Below, piece by piece: positions 1 through 8,321 of a DNA stretch of 64,000 bases. A model generated the notes under the pieces. The model did no database searches and had not been told where the DNA came from. It saw only the letters and a program-made list of their open reading frames with translations. The translations under genes and the position numbers were made by a program. Position 1 is the first letter of the stretch. Every line of letters begins with the position of its first letter. This DNA comes from Amycolatopsis umgeniensis. Lineage in GTDB: Bacteria; Actinomycetota; Actinomycetes; Mycobacteriales; Pseudonocardiaceae. The stretch covers positions 1,550,001 to 1,614,000 of the forward strand of contig NZ_JACHMX010000001.1 in NCBI RefSeq assembly GCF_014205155.1. Direction: 5' to 3'.

Positions 1-387
1 GCCGCCGGGGTGGCTCCGGGCCGCTACCAGATCCTCGCCGCGATCAACGCCGTGCACACCTCGGCCCGCGACATGCGCGACACCGACTGGTCGCAGGTCC
101 TCGCCCTCTACGACCAGCTCGTGCGTCTCGAGCCCTCGCCGGTCATCGCCCTCAACCGGGCCATCGCGGTCGCCGAGCTCGACGGCCCGGAGGTCGCGCT
201 GGCGGCCGTCGACCGCCTCGAGCACAAGCTGGACGGCTATCACCCATACCACGCCACCCGCGCCGACCTGTTGCGACGGCTCGGCCGTAGCCGGGAATCG
301 CGCGAGGCCTACGACAAAGCCCTTGCCCTGGCGGGAAACACCGCGGAGACCGCGTATCTGACACGGCGCCGCGACCAGTTGAGGTAG
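1..387 (+). CDS. ECF42-type RNA polymerase sigma factor, C-terminal part (partial)
   Basis: The frame is open from the window edge, so the sigma2 and sigma4 regions lie upstream and are not visible. What remains is the TPR-like C-terminal extension typical of the ECF42 (SigJ/DUF6596-like) group: 'YQILAAINAVH', 'DTDWSQVLALYDQL', 'PVIALNRAIAVAE' and 'GYHPYHATRADLLRRLGR'. ECF42 factors are usually paired with a YCII/DGPF-domain protein. None follows here, so a partner would have to be upstream. The GTG at position 10 is an internal codon, not a credible start. The protein is cytoplasmic and its promoter targets cannot be deduced from the sequence. Confidence 0.85.
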   Translation, partial: AAGVAPGRYQILAAINAVHTSARDMRDTDWSQVLALYDQLVRLEPSPVIALNRAIAVAELDGPEVALAAVDRLEHKLDGYHPYHATRADLLRRLGRSRESREAYDKALALAGNTAETAYLTRRRDQLR

Positions 388-434
388 CGCGCGATCACCT
401 CGACGGCGGGGAAGGACGCGGCTACGGTCGCCCC

Positions 435-782
435 ATGAGCGAAAACGCGAGGATCGGGAACGTGCTGCACCCGGTGGCGGATGTCGACGCCGCCGTACGG
501 TTCTACTCCGCCGCTCTCGGCCTGGCCACGAAGTTCGTGGACGGGGACCGCTATGCCGCTCTCGACGCGGGCGGCACCACACTGGCGCTCGCCGGTCCCG
601 CCGAGGACGTCACCGGCGGCGTGCCCGCGGCGTCGTTCAAAGTCCCCGACGTGGCCGCGGCGGTAGCCGCCATCGTGGAGAACGGCGGGTCCGTGCTCCG
701 GCAGCCGGAGCGTGGCCCGCACGAGGTCCGCGCCGTGGCACGCGACCCGTGGGGCAACGTGGTCGTGATCTACGGACAGTGA
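435..782 (+). CDS. VOC (glyoxalase/bleomycin-resistance) family protein
   Basis: A single vicinal-oxygen-chelate domain of 115 residues. It begins with 'VLHPVADVDAAVRFYSAALGL', the first beta-alpha unit, and ends with 'VARDPWGNVVVIYGQ', the usual 'DPxGN' closing strand. The family includes glyoxalases, dioxygenases and antibiotic-binding proteins. The classical metal-ligand set is not obvious here, so binding or resistance roles are as likely as catalysis. Substrate unknown. It follows the sigma gene by 47 bases and may be cotranscribed with it. Confidence 0.8.
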   Translation: MSENARIGNVLHPVADVDAAVRFYSAALGLATKFVDGDRYAALDAGGTTLALAGPAEDVTGGVPAASFKVPDVAAAVAAIVENGGSVLRQPERGPHEVRAVARDPWGNVVVIYGQ

Positions 783-821
783 CGTCTTTCGCTCGGCCTC
801 GGCGTTGCCCAGGTCACGCCA

Positions 822-834
822 AATGTCTGACATT
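822..834. promoter_or_regulatory. Palindromic operator upstream of the CynX-type transporter
   Basis: The sequence AATGTCTGACATT is a perfect 6-1-6 inverted repeat ending 18 bases before the transporter start. A TAGGGT element at 841-846 lies six bases before the ATG, so the message may be leaderless with the palindrome in the promoter. The TGTCnGACA core resembles sites bound by FadR-type GntR regulators. No such regulator is encoded in the window, so the binding protein is unknown. Confidence 0.45.
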
Positions 835-852
835 CGGTGTTAGGGTGTCCTT

Positions 853-2127
853 ATGAAGCGCACCGCCACCACCACGCCCGCCCTTTCCGCGGGCGTCCTC
901 ATCGCCATCCTGTTGCTGGCGGCCAATCTGCGCGCGACGTTGACCGGGGTGGGCACGCTGGTGCCCGCCATCGAGGCCGACACCGGGTTGACCGCGTCGG
1001 CGGGCGGCGTGCTGAACACCGTGCCCCTGCTGATGTTCGCCGTGACGTCGCCGTTCGTCGGCCGTGTCTCGCATCGGACCGGCACCACTCGCCTCGTCGT
1101 GGCCGCCCTCGCGGTACTGGTGCTCGGCACGGTGATCCGTTCCCTCCCTTCGATCGCCTGCCTGTTCGCCGGCACGGTGCTGCTCTCGGTGGCGATCGCG
1201 GTGGGCAATGTCCTGCTGCCCACGGTGATCCGCGTCCACGTCCCCGCCGACCGGGTGCACACCGTCAGCGCGCTCTACGTCACCGTCATGGGGCTGGTGG
1301 CCGCTCTGTCGTCCGGGATTTCCGTGCCGCTGGCCAAGGTCTTGCCGGGAACCTGGCATTCCGCACTGGCCTGGGGAGCGATCGTCGCGCTCGCCGCCCT
1401 CGCCGGATGGCTGCCCCGGCTCCGCGAGGACCGACGGGACAGTGGCGTACGGTCCGGCGGGACACACGCCCGGACCCCGTGGAGGTCTTGGCTGGCGTGG
1501 CAGGTGTCCTTCTTCATGGGCCTGCAATCCCTCGGCTTCTACACCGCCATCGCCTGGCTGCCCAGCATCCTCGGCACCCAGGGTGTGAGCACCACGGCCG
1601 CGGGCTGGATGCTGTTCTACTACCAGGTCGTCGCGCTGCTCACCGGAATGGTGCTGCCGTTGCTCACCCGGGGCCGCCACGACCAGCGCTTCCTCGCCGC
1701 CGCGGCTTCGGCGACCGTCGCCACCGGCTTCGCGGTCCTGCTCTTCCTTCCCGCTCTCACCGTCGTGGCGTGCACCCTTCTCGGGCTGGGCACCGGTGTC
1801 TGCCTCGTACTCGCCCTGAGCTTCCAAAGCCAGCGCGCCACCGGCGCGAGCGAAACCACCGCACTGGCGGGGATGGCGCAGTCCGTCGGCTATCTCGTCG
1901 CCGCGGCCGGACCGCTTCTCCTGGGGGTCCTCCACGACACGACGGGCAGTTGGACTCCCGCTCTCCTCGTGCTGATCGGGCTGAGCTCGGCGATGGCCGT
2001 CGCCGGTTACGGCGCCGGACGGGACCGTCATGTCCGATCCGTACTCAGAACACCCCGGTCCGCAGGGCGTACGCCACCGCGCGCGAACGGTTCCGAAACC
2101 GCATTCGCCCGGTCATCGCGTAGCTGA
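853..2127 (+). CDS. MFS transporter, CynX/NimT family
   Basis: A 424-residue, 12-helix major facilitator protein. The first helix and loop ('LLLAANLRATLTGVGTLVP') are characteristic of the CynX/NimT (cyanate / 2-nitroimidazole) family, and 'SPFVGRVSHRTGTTR' is the loop 2-3 motif A region. The membrane domain ends around residue 395. The last 35 residues are an Arg/Ser/Thr-rich tail with no counterpart I recognise, so the stop may once have been earlier. The substrate cannot be told. The start is ATG 853, close behind a possible -10 element. Confidence 0.85.
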   Translation: MKRTATTTPALSAGVLIAILLLAANLRATLTGVGTLVPAIEADTGLTASAGGVLNTVPLLMFAVTSPFVGRVSHRTGTTRLVVAALAVLVLGTVIRSLPSIACLFAGTVLLSVAIAVGNVLLPTVIRVHVPADRVHTVSALYVTVMGLVAALSSGISVPLAKVLPGTWHSALAWGAIVALAALAGWLPRLREDRRDSGVRSGGTHARTPWRSWLAWQVSFFMGLQSLGFYTAIAWLPSILGTQGVSTTAAGWMLFYYQVVALLTGMVLPLLTRGRHDQRFLAAAASATVATGFAVLLFLPALTVVACTLLGLGTGVCLVLALSFQSQRATGASETTALAGMAQSVGYLVAAAGPLLLGVLHDTTGSWTPALLVLIGLSSAMAVAGYGAGRDRHVRSVLRTPRSAGRTPPRANGSETAFARSSRS

Positions 2128-2167
2128 TGTTCTTCACCCATTCTTTCCGAATAGGACAGAACGGCGC

Positions 2168-2359
2168 TCACTTCAGTCGCGCGGCCGCTTCCACGATATC
2201 GACGCCACCCTGCTCGGCACATAAGGCCAACAGTCCCACCGCGGCGTTATCATCGATCTCTTGGCGCTCCATCAGAGCACCCTTCGCCTGTTCGACGATC
2301 GCCATTTCGCGCCACAGCCGGGCACGCCACTCCGCGTCGTCGAGATCTACGCTTGCCAT
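2168..2359 (-). CDS. Small ANTAR-domain-like protein
   Basis: This 63-residue protein has the ANTAR signature 'MAIVEQAKGALMERQEID' followed by 'NAAVGLLALCAEQGG' and a closing helix. ANTAR domains bind paired-hairpin RNA and act as antiterminators, usually downstream of a GAF or receiver domain. No sensor domain precedes it here. ATG 2359 was chosen because GAGGA lies about 8 bases upstream and the longer in-frame extension to 2554 looks non-coding. It may be a stand-alone regulator or a fragment of a GAF-ANTAR protein. Confidence 0.65.
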   Translation of the reverse strand: MASVDLDDAEWRARLWREMAIVEQAKGALMERQEIDDNAAVGLLALCAEQGGVDIVEAAARLK

Positions 2360-2602
2360 CACAGTCCTCGTGGTTCCGAGCCGTACAGCGGCATCACAGA
2401 AGCTTCGGCCGACCCGGTACGCACGACCCGAGCAGCCGAACCCTATGAAATCTCCCCCTGCTTGTGTAGTACCCATACCGGTGATTACGGACAATTTTCG
2501 TTCAGGCGAACAAAATTGACCCACTTCCCACGAGGAGGACTTCGAACCGTCCAAAGAGGTCCAGACAGATTGTCCATAAAGGACGCCGTTGGCGGCGCCG
2601 CT

Positions 2603-3051
2603 TCAGCACTGCTCCAGCGCGTGGTAGCCGATCAGTCCGGCGCACAGCAGCGGCGCCGGCTCGTCATCGGTGTAGCCCGTCGGGAGCGGAAGCGCGTAGG
2701 CGGCCGGAACGACGGCCAATTCGGCGTAACCGCCATCGGCGTCCCATCCGGTGTAGCGGGAGCCCGGGCACAGGTTTTCGCGACCACGACGGCAGAACCG
2801 GCAGTTGCCGCAGGTCTCCCGGAGCCAAGCGATCCCCACCCTGTCCCCCACGAGGAAATCGACGACACCGTCGCCCAAGGCGAGCACCTCTCCGACGACT
2901 TCGTGCCCCGGCGTCACTCCTGGCCGATGAACCGGCAGATCCCCTTCCGCGACGTGCAGATCCGTCCGGCACACCCCCACTCGAGCGGTCCCGAAGCCAT
3001 CGGACCCGGCCGTATGACCTTCCAGGCGTACATCTCCGTCGGCAAGTTCAT
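2603..3051 (-). pseudogene. Zinc-dependent alcohol dehydrogenase remnant
   Basis: The start region reads [17 protein letters not shown] from ATG 3051, behind a good GAGGAGGG ribosome site. The reading frame then shifts: the recognisable ADH domain continues in another frame as '[20 protein letters not shown]', '[14 protein letters not shown]' and the four-Cys structural-zinc loop '[15 protein letters not shown]'. About 25 residues between these parts are missing. The frame stops after '[11 protein letters not shown]', so the Rossmann domain and the rest of the catalytic domain are absent. Two lesions make this a broken gene (family length is normally about 330-340 residues). Confidence 0.8.
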
Positions 3052-3240
3052 CACGATCGTCCCTCCTCTGTCCGCTCACCACGGTCTCGCGGCGGCGGGC
3101 AAACCGCGAACCGGCGCGTCGGGCACCGGACGGCGATTGGTCTGTTTTCACTGGTCCGAGGGGACTTTCGACTCTCGAAGCCGACGCGCGGGATACGGCA
3201 TGGTGGAGCGAAACCCGAGCGGAGCCGCTCGAACCTTGAG

Positions 3241-4203
3241 GTGAGCGTCATGCAGGACGAGCCCGCCACGATGAACTCCGCTCGTATCGGACTCGATGAC
3301 GTCCGGAAGGTCGAGGCGAGGACCAAGCGGTTCCGCGCGCTGGACTACCGCCACGGCGGTGGCGGATGCTCGGTTTCCGTCGCGGCCCATCAGGTGTGGT
3401 CTTCGCGCCTGCTCGCTCGGGACTGCGGCGATTCCGTGAAGCGGCGGTTGTGCACCGCGCTGGCGGACCTGACGAATCTGGCGGGGTGGACGGCTTTCGA
3501 CTCCGGCCACGCCGATCTCGCGCACACCATGTTCGACCGGGCGCTCGAGCTGGCCCGCGCCGGTGACGACGACGTGCTGGTCTCGAACATCTGCTACCGC
3601 AAGGGCCGGGTGTTCCTGCACCACGGCCGATCCCGGCAGGCGCTCGGCGCGTTCCGGCGCGGTGAGTACGCCGCGATGTCCGGCGGCTCTTCGCTGATGC
3701 TGAGCGTGCTGCGCGCGAACATGGCCTGGGCGTGGGCGCAACTCGGTGAAAGCAGGCAGGCCGGCCTGTGGCTGAGCCGGGCCTACGCGGCGTTCGAGAA
3801 AGCCGACCTGGTCACCGTTCCACCCTATGTGGCGTTCTTCACCGAAACCGATCTCGTGGCGATGGCCGGGACGGTGCACAACGAACTCGCCACCACCGCG
3901 GATCCCGGCTTCGCCGAGGCGGCGATCCTCGAATTGACCGACGTGGTCGCTTCCTACCCCTCCGCCATGGCGCGCAGCAAAGCGTTCTGTCTCACGATGC
4001 TGGCCACGAGCCACCTCATCGACGGCGACGCCGACCACGCCGCGGAGGTGGCCGACGCGGCGCTGGCCGGTGCGGCGAGCCTGAACTCCACCCGCCTCAC
4101 GGACCGGCTGCGCCCGCTCTGGGCACAAGCCGAACTGCGCCGAGCCGACGCCGACGCACGCGACCTCGCCGACAGGATCGCGGACCTCCACGCGGCCGCG
4201 TAG
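3241..4203 (+). CDS. TPR regulator-like protein without a helix-turn-helix domain
   Basis: All 320 residues correspond to the C-terminal TPR part of a common actinomycete XRE-family regulator ('[14 protein letters not shown]', '[15 protein letters not shown]', '[15 protein letters not shown]', '[18 protein letters not shown]'). The N-terminal XRE DNA-binding domain that usually precedes it is missing, and no trace of it was found upstream. The start is GTG 3241 or ATG 3250. The gene lies beside the ADH remnant and may be a truncated survivor or a working TPR-only protein. Confidence 0.7.
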   Translation: MSVMQDEPATMNSARIGLDDVRKVEARTKRFRALDYRHGGGGCSVSVAAHQVWSSRLLARDCGDSVKRRLCTALADLTNLAGWTAFDSGHADLAHTMFDRALELARAGDDDVLVSNICYRKGRVFLHHGRSRQALGAFRRGEYAAMSGGSSLMLSVLRANMAWAWAQLGESRQAGLWLSRAYAAFEKADLVTVPPYVAFFTETDLVAMAGTVHNELATTADPGFAEAAILELTDVVASYPSAMARSKAFCLTMLATSHLIDGDADHAAEVADAALAGAASLNSTRLTDRLRPLWAQAELRRADADARDLADRIADLHAAA

Positions 4204-4213
4204 GCATGATCCT

Positions 4214-4981
4214 TCAGCGCTGATCCTTCAGCGTCGCGTTGGCGTCCTTGACCAGCACCATCACATCCTGATGGCGATCCCAAGCGGCCTCGTCGTACCC
4301 GGCGAGCCGCAGGTCGGGCGCCTCCAGCGCGCGTTGCACCGCCCAGCCCGGCGAGCTGAGCGAGATGCCGTACCCGTCGTTGCCCGCGTAGTCGTTGTAG
4401 CCGAAACCGCAGGCCTTGTACGCGGCGAGCATCCGGTCGGTGGCGCGCGCGTCCAGTCCGTAGTCCGCGCCCGCCTCGGCGCGTATCGCCATCCGGCGGC
4501 CGTGCGTGGTGACCACGGCGACACCGCCGGGAGCGAGCGCGCGCGAGAAGTAGCGCAGCAGCGGGCCCCAATTCGGGGCGTCGAGATGGGTGAGCACGGA
4601 ACCGCACCAGAGCAGGTCCACCTCGGTGACCTGCTCGATGTCGTCGACATCCGCAGCACCGATGACCGCCCGCGCGCCGAACGCCTCGGCACAACTGGCC
4701 AGCGCGGCCGGGTCCATGTCGCACGCGATCAGCTCGGCCGCCGGGAAGGCGGCGCGCAGCGAACGCATCACCCGCCCGTACCCACACCCGAAGTCCAAGA
4801 CCCGCTTGGGTTCCGGCCGCCCGGTCACCTGCAACGCGGCGAGCACCGCACGCAACGCGTCCCTGGAGACGCTCAGGTAATGCTCGGTGTTGTTGCCGGC
4901 GAACATGCTGTCGCCGTCGGCGATCGTGGTGCTCACTCCCGCCATGACGCCCGCGACAGTCTCGTCCAGCGTTTCGCTCAT
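4214..4981 (-). CDS. Class I SAM-dependent methyltransferase
   Basis: 255 residues with motif I 'VLDFGCGYGRVMRSL', an acidic residue after strand 2 ('IACDMDP'), 'VDLLWCGSVLTHL' and the post-motif 'LAPGGVAVVTTHG'. The family transfers methyl from S-adenosylmethionine. The C-terminal part ('YGISLSSPGWAV', 'QDVMVLVK') resembles methyltransferases found in polysaccharide or glycan contexts, but the acceptor cannot be told. Monocistronic and convergent with the TPR gene, only 10 bases apart. Confidence 0.8.
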   Translation of the reverse strand: MSETLDETVAGVMAGVSTTIADGDSMFAGNNTEHYLSVSRDALRAVLAALQVTGRPEPKRVLDFGCGYGRVMRSLRAAFPAAELIACDMDPAALASCAEAFGARAVIGAADVDDIEQVTEVDLLWCGSVLTHLDAPNWGPLLRYFSRALAPGGVAVVTTHGRRMAIRAEAGADYGLDARATDRMLAAYKACGFGYNDYAGNDGYGISLSSPGWAVQRALEAPDLRLAGYDEAAWDRHQDVMVLVKDANATLKDQR

Positions 4982-5201
4982 CCGTCACCCCTGCGTCTTC
5001 AGCGAGCCAGCCCGCCAACCGTATCGGCCCACCGTGTCTCGCGTCCGCACGCCCCGACGGGACCCTGGCATACCCATGACAGCACCTTCGAAGAAAATGC
5101 GCACTCACATGGTAGTTATTCACCGACAATAGCCGCTCGGGTTGTCGAGATTTCCCCGCCCTGCCACGATCCGGAGAAAGGCGCCGAAGAAAGGAGCGGA
5201 C

Positions 5202-5906
5202 ATGGGCTGGTTGTGGCGCGCTTTCTGCGATGCCGCACCATCCGCGCTGATCGCGTCGGCGACGGGCGCGGGCCTTCTCCGACTCGTCCACCGGCGAACG
5301 CAGACCCTCCTCGTCACCGCTCTCGACTTCGCGTTGTTGACCGCGCTTTCCGCGGTATTGCTCGTCGTTTTCCTTCCGCCGCCGGGAAACTGGCATAGCC
5401 CGCCGATGAACCTGAACCCGCTGGCGGACGTCGGCCCGACGCTCCACAGCGACGTCGCGCTGTTCCAGGCCGTGGGCAACGTGGCACTGCTGATCCCGCT
5501 CGCGATCCTCCTGCCCCTGCGGTTCGCCGGGGCACGGTCGATCCCCCGCGTCGCCCTGCTCGCGCTTTCGCTTTCCGGCGCGATCGAATGCCTCCAGGTC
5601 CTGTTCGACGACGGTCGCGTCGGCACCTTCGACGACATCGTGTTCAACACCGCGGGCGCCGCTCTCGGTGCGCGGCTCAGCCGATTCCGGTGGCGGGAAC
5701 CCACGCCTGCGCCCGCCCGCGTCGCGCTGTGGCGCCGCTCCGACGTCGAGGTCCAGCGGATCACCGGAGGCGGGCGCCACCTCATCGGCCGCGCACTGCT
5801 GCATGACCTCCCACCGCTGGCGGACGGCGCCACCCTCGAAATCACGCTCTCGGAGTCACACGGCGGCACGCTCGTGGTGTCCGCGAGAGCGTCCATGGCG
5901 GCATAG
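5202..5906 (+). CDS. VanZ family membrane protein
   Basis: 234 residues. The first half has several membrane helices with the VanZ hallmarks: a polar 'NLNPLADV' segment, 'NVALLIPLAILLPLRF', the acidic 'SGAIECLQVLF' helix and 'GTFDDIVFNTAGAALGA'. VanZ homologues are linked to teicoplanin and lipoglycopeptide tolerance. The soluble C-terminal tail of about 75 residues is of unknown function. ATG 5202 is preferred because AAGGAG lies five bases upstream; the longer in-frame TTG start at 5142 lacks such a site. Confidence 0.8.
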   Translation: MGWLWRAFCDAAPSALIASATGAGLLRLVHRRTQTLLVTALDFALLTALSAVLLVVFLPPPGNWHSPPMNLNPLADVGPTLHSDVALFQAVGNVALLIPLAILLPLRFAGARSIPRVALLALSLSGAIECLQVLFDDGRVGTFDDIVFNTAGAALGARLSRFRWREPTPAPARVALWRRSDVEVQRITGGGRHLIGRALLHDLPPLADGATLEITLSESHGGTLVVSARASMAA

Positions 5907-5907
5907 C

Positions 5908-6927
5908 TCACTCCATCCGCGGGCCGGACGCCGCCGACCGTGCCTGCGACAGGATCCGGAGCGCGCGGGGAAATTCCCGGAGTTCGGTGTCCAGCGCGGC
6001 GAGGATCGGACCCAGAAATCCTTCGGTGATGCCCCTGGCCGAAAGGAATGCGCCGAGCCAGTCCAGATGGTCGGAAAACACCCTGGAATCGTCGACATAG
6101 ACCGCGGCGCCGAGGAAGTCGACGAGTTTCGCGAGGCTGTCGAGGAACCAGTCGCGATCACGATGGCCGCGTGGACCGGTTTCGAATACGGCCCGCATCG
6201 AGCGCACCAGCCGTGGATGGGACCGGGTCACGAGAGCGTATTCCTGTTCCCCCGGGCCGGGCAGATCCTCGATCGGCCGGCGAACGGCCGGGAAACCCCG
6301 TTCCAGTTCGACCGCGGCCTCCCGCGGACCCGGCGCCCACAGGTCCGCGCCCAGCATCGGCGCGTAGCGTCCTCCGGGGCCGAAGGCACTGCCGCCGATC
6401 ACCACGGCGGCACCGGCACTCCGACAGGCCCTGATGGCCTCATGCGCGGCCGGCAGGCGAGGCGCGAGAGACCCGGACAGCGCCACCACCTCCGGTCCGG
6501 TGCTCCGCAGGTGGGCGAGCAGATACGGGACGGGTACCTGCCCGCCGAGATAGTCGACCCGAAAGCCGCGCAACACCAGCACTTCGGCCAGCAACCGGGC
6601 CGCCATCACGTGCCAATCCCCGTCGACGCACGCCACCGTGACGCGGGGCAGATGCGGCCGGGGACGATGGCCGGCGGTCCCCAGCGCGACGATCACCCGC
6701 TCGTTGATCGCGGTGGCCACATGCTCCTGGGCGACGGTGAGCCGGTTGGTGGCCCAGAGATCACCGATCTCCCGCTGCACCCCGCCGACGACCTCGAGCA
6801 GAACCGTCTCGGTGTCCAGCCCAGAGTCGAAGCTCGCGAGCGCGGCTTGCCTCGCGGCGGGCTCGTCCCCCGCGACCGAGGCCCGCAGCAGCGCGTCCAT
6901 CGATCTTCGCGTCCCGGCGTCGGCCAT
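5908..6927 (-). CDS. B12-binding photoreceptor-like protein without a MerR domain
   Basis: 339 residues. A four-helix cap contains W58, nine residues, then E68-H69, the Wx9EH signature of CarH-type adenosylcobalamin light sensors. The Rossmann-like B12 domain follows, with D104-W-H106 (His106 the likely lower cobalt ligand), 'LSGSL' (150-154) and 'VIGGSAFG' (176-183). CarH and LitR carry an N-terminal MerR DNA-binding domain; this protein starts directly with the cap. The C-terminal 110 residues form an unassigned helical domain. It may sense light or cobalamin and act through a partner. Stop codons of this gene and the VanZ gene nearly touch (convergent). Confidence 0.75.
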   Translation of the reverse strand: MADAGTRRSMDALLRASVAGDEPAARQAALASFDSGLDTETVLLEVVGGVQREIGDLWATNRLTVAQEHVATAINERVIVALGTAGHRPRPHLPRVTVACVDGDWHVMAARLLAEVLVLRGFRVDYLGGQVPVPYLLAHLRSTGPEVVALSGSLAPRLPAAHEAIRACRSAGAAVVIGGSAFGPGGRYAPMLGADLWAPGPREAAVELERGFPAVRRPIEDLPGPGEQEYALVTRSHPRLVRSMRAVFETGPRGHRDRDWFLDSLAKLVDFLGAAVYVDDSRVFSDHLDWLGAFLSARGITEGFLGPILAALDTELREFPRALRILSQARSAASGPRME

Positions 6928-7109
6928 GTATCCACGGACTACCGCCTCCGGGTCATCCCGTCAACGGCGACACCGGCCGCCCTGCTCTGTTCGAGTGGTT
7001 GTGATTTCCGGTACTGATGGGGGTGATCACCTGACGCTAGCGTCGGTTGCACCGGCGGCGGACCGCCGTTGGGGGAGAGCCTTCGGGTTTCGAGGGGAGT
7101 TTTCCGATC

Positions 7110-8219
7110 ATGCGAAAGACTTTGCTGCGGCCTTGGACGAAGATCCGGCTGGTGGCCGTGCTCACCGCGGCCGGACTGATCGCCACCACGGGCACGGCGC
7201 TCGCCGACACCGGCGCAGACCGCAAGGTCGTCCAGGAGGCGCTGGACCAGATCATCGCGAGCGGCGGATCGCTCGGCGTGCAAGCCAGGGTGACCGACGG
7301 CCACCAGCGGTTCACCGCGCGCTCCGGCAAGGCGGAACTGGGTTCGAACCGCCCGGTGCCGGAGAACGGCCGGTTCCGCGTCGGCAGCATCACCAAGACC
7401 TTCGTTTCGACAGTGCTGCTGCAGCTCTCCGGCGAAGGCAAGGTCGTCCTGGACACGCCTGTCGTCCGTTACCTGCCCGGTCTGATCGACAACCGCATCA
7501 CGGTGCGCCAGATCCTGCAGCACACCAGCGGCCTCTACGACTACACCAACGCGTTGCCGCTCGACCCGGACCAGTTCGAGCAGATCCGCTACAAACACTG
7601 GACGCCCCAGGAGTTGCTCAAGATCTCCACCGACAAGCCGCTCGACTTCGACCCCGGCACCCGGTGGAGCTACTCCAACACCAACTACGTGGTCGCGGGC
7701 CTGCTGGTCGAGAAGCTGACGGGCAGGCCATACGAGAAAGCCGTCGAGCACCGGATCCTGAAGCCGTTGCGCCTCGACGACACCGAGATCCCCGGCGACA
7801 ACGTCGACATCAGAGGCCCTCACGCCCACGGCTACGTGACCGTGGCCGGCAAGCCGAACGACATCACCCGCATCAACCCGTCGGTCGCCTGGGCCGCGGG
7901 CGAGATGATCTCCACGACCCGTGACCTGGACACGTTCGGCGTGGCGCTGGCGAGCGGCAAGCTGCTCAAGCCCGCGCAACAGCAGGAGATCAGCAGGACC
8001 ACGGCGGTCAGCCCCGACTACGGCCTCGGCCTGCAGGTGCAGACCCTGCCGTGCGGCAGCAAGGTGTGGGGCCACGGCGGTGGCATCCCCGGCTACTCCT
8101 CGCAGCTGCTGACCACGCCGGACACCAAGAAGCGGCTCGAGCTGTCGGTCACGAGCGCGCCGACCGAGGGCGACCCCAACGAGGGGTTCCGCAAACTGCT
8201 CACCGAAGTCTTCTGCTGA
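7110..8219 (+). CDS. Secreted serine hydrolase / D-alanyl-D-alanine carboxypeptidase-like
   Basis: 369 residues with a Sec signal peptide ('RLVAVLTAAGLIATTGTALA'). The class C beta-lactamase/DD-peptidase fold is shown by S93-I-T-K96 (nucleophile motif SxxK in 'VGSITKTF'), 'YSNTNY' (Tyr-x-Asn) and 'WGHGGGIPGY' (HxG in place of KTG). This set matches Streptomyces R61-type DD-peptidases and related esterases. Extracellular, probably acting on D-Ala peptides or esters. The start at 7110 follows GAGGGGAG; the upstream ATG-less extension to 7047 is not needed. Confidence 0.88.
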   Translation: MRKTLLRPWTKIRLVAVLTAAGLIATTGTALADTGADRKVVQEALDQIIASGGSLGVQARVTDGHQRFTARSGKAELGSNRPVPENGRFRVGSITKTFVSTVLLQLSGEGKVVLDTPVVRYLPGLIDNRITVRQILQHTSGLYDYTNALPLDPDQFEQIRYKHWTPQELLKISTDKPLDFDPGTRWSYSNTNYVVAGLLVEKLTGRPYEKAVEHRILKPLRLDDTEIPGDNVDIRGPHAHGYVTVAGKPNDITRINPSVAWAAGEMISTTRDLDTFGVALASGKLLKPAQQQEISRTTAVSPDYGLGLQVQTLPCGSKVWGHGGGIPGYSSQLLTTPDTKKRLELSVTSAPTEGDPNEGFRKLLTEVFC

Positions 8220-8321
8220 CGTCTTCGAAGACCGTTGGCGGGGGCCGGGGATTTGTACGGATCTTGTACGAGCTTGAAGAATTTTCGGTCGGACCGTGAA
8301 ATTCGACGAAGGCGAGTGCCC

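Noticed and set aside
814..2031. 405-residue reverse frame opposite the CynX-type transporter
   Set aside because: Low-complexity Gly/Arg/His/Gln product, antisense to a clear MFS gene; a codon-bias shadow.
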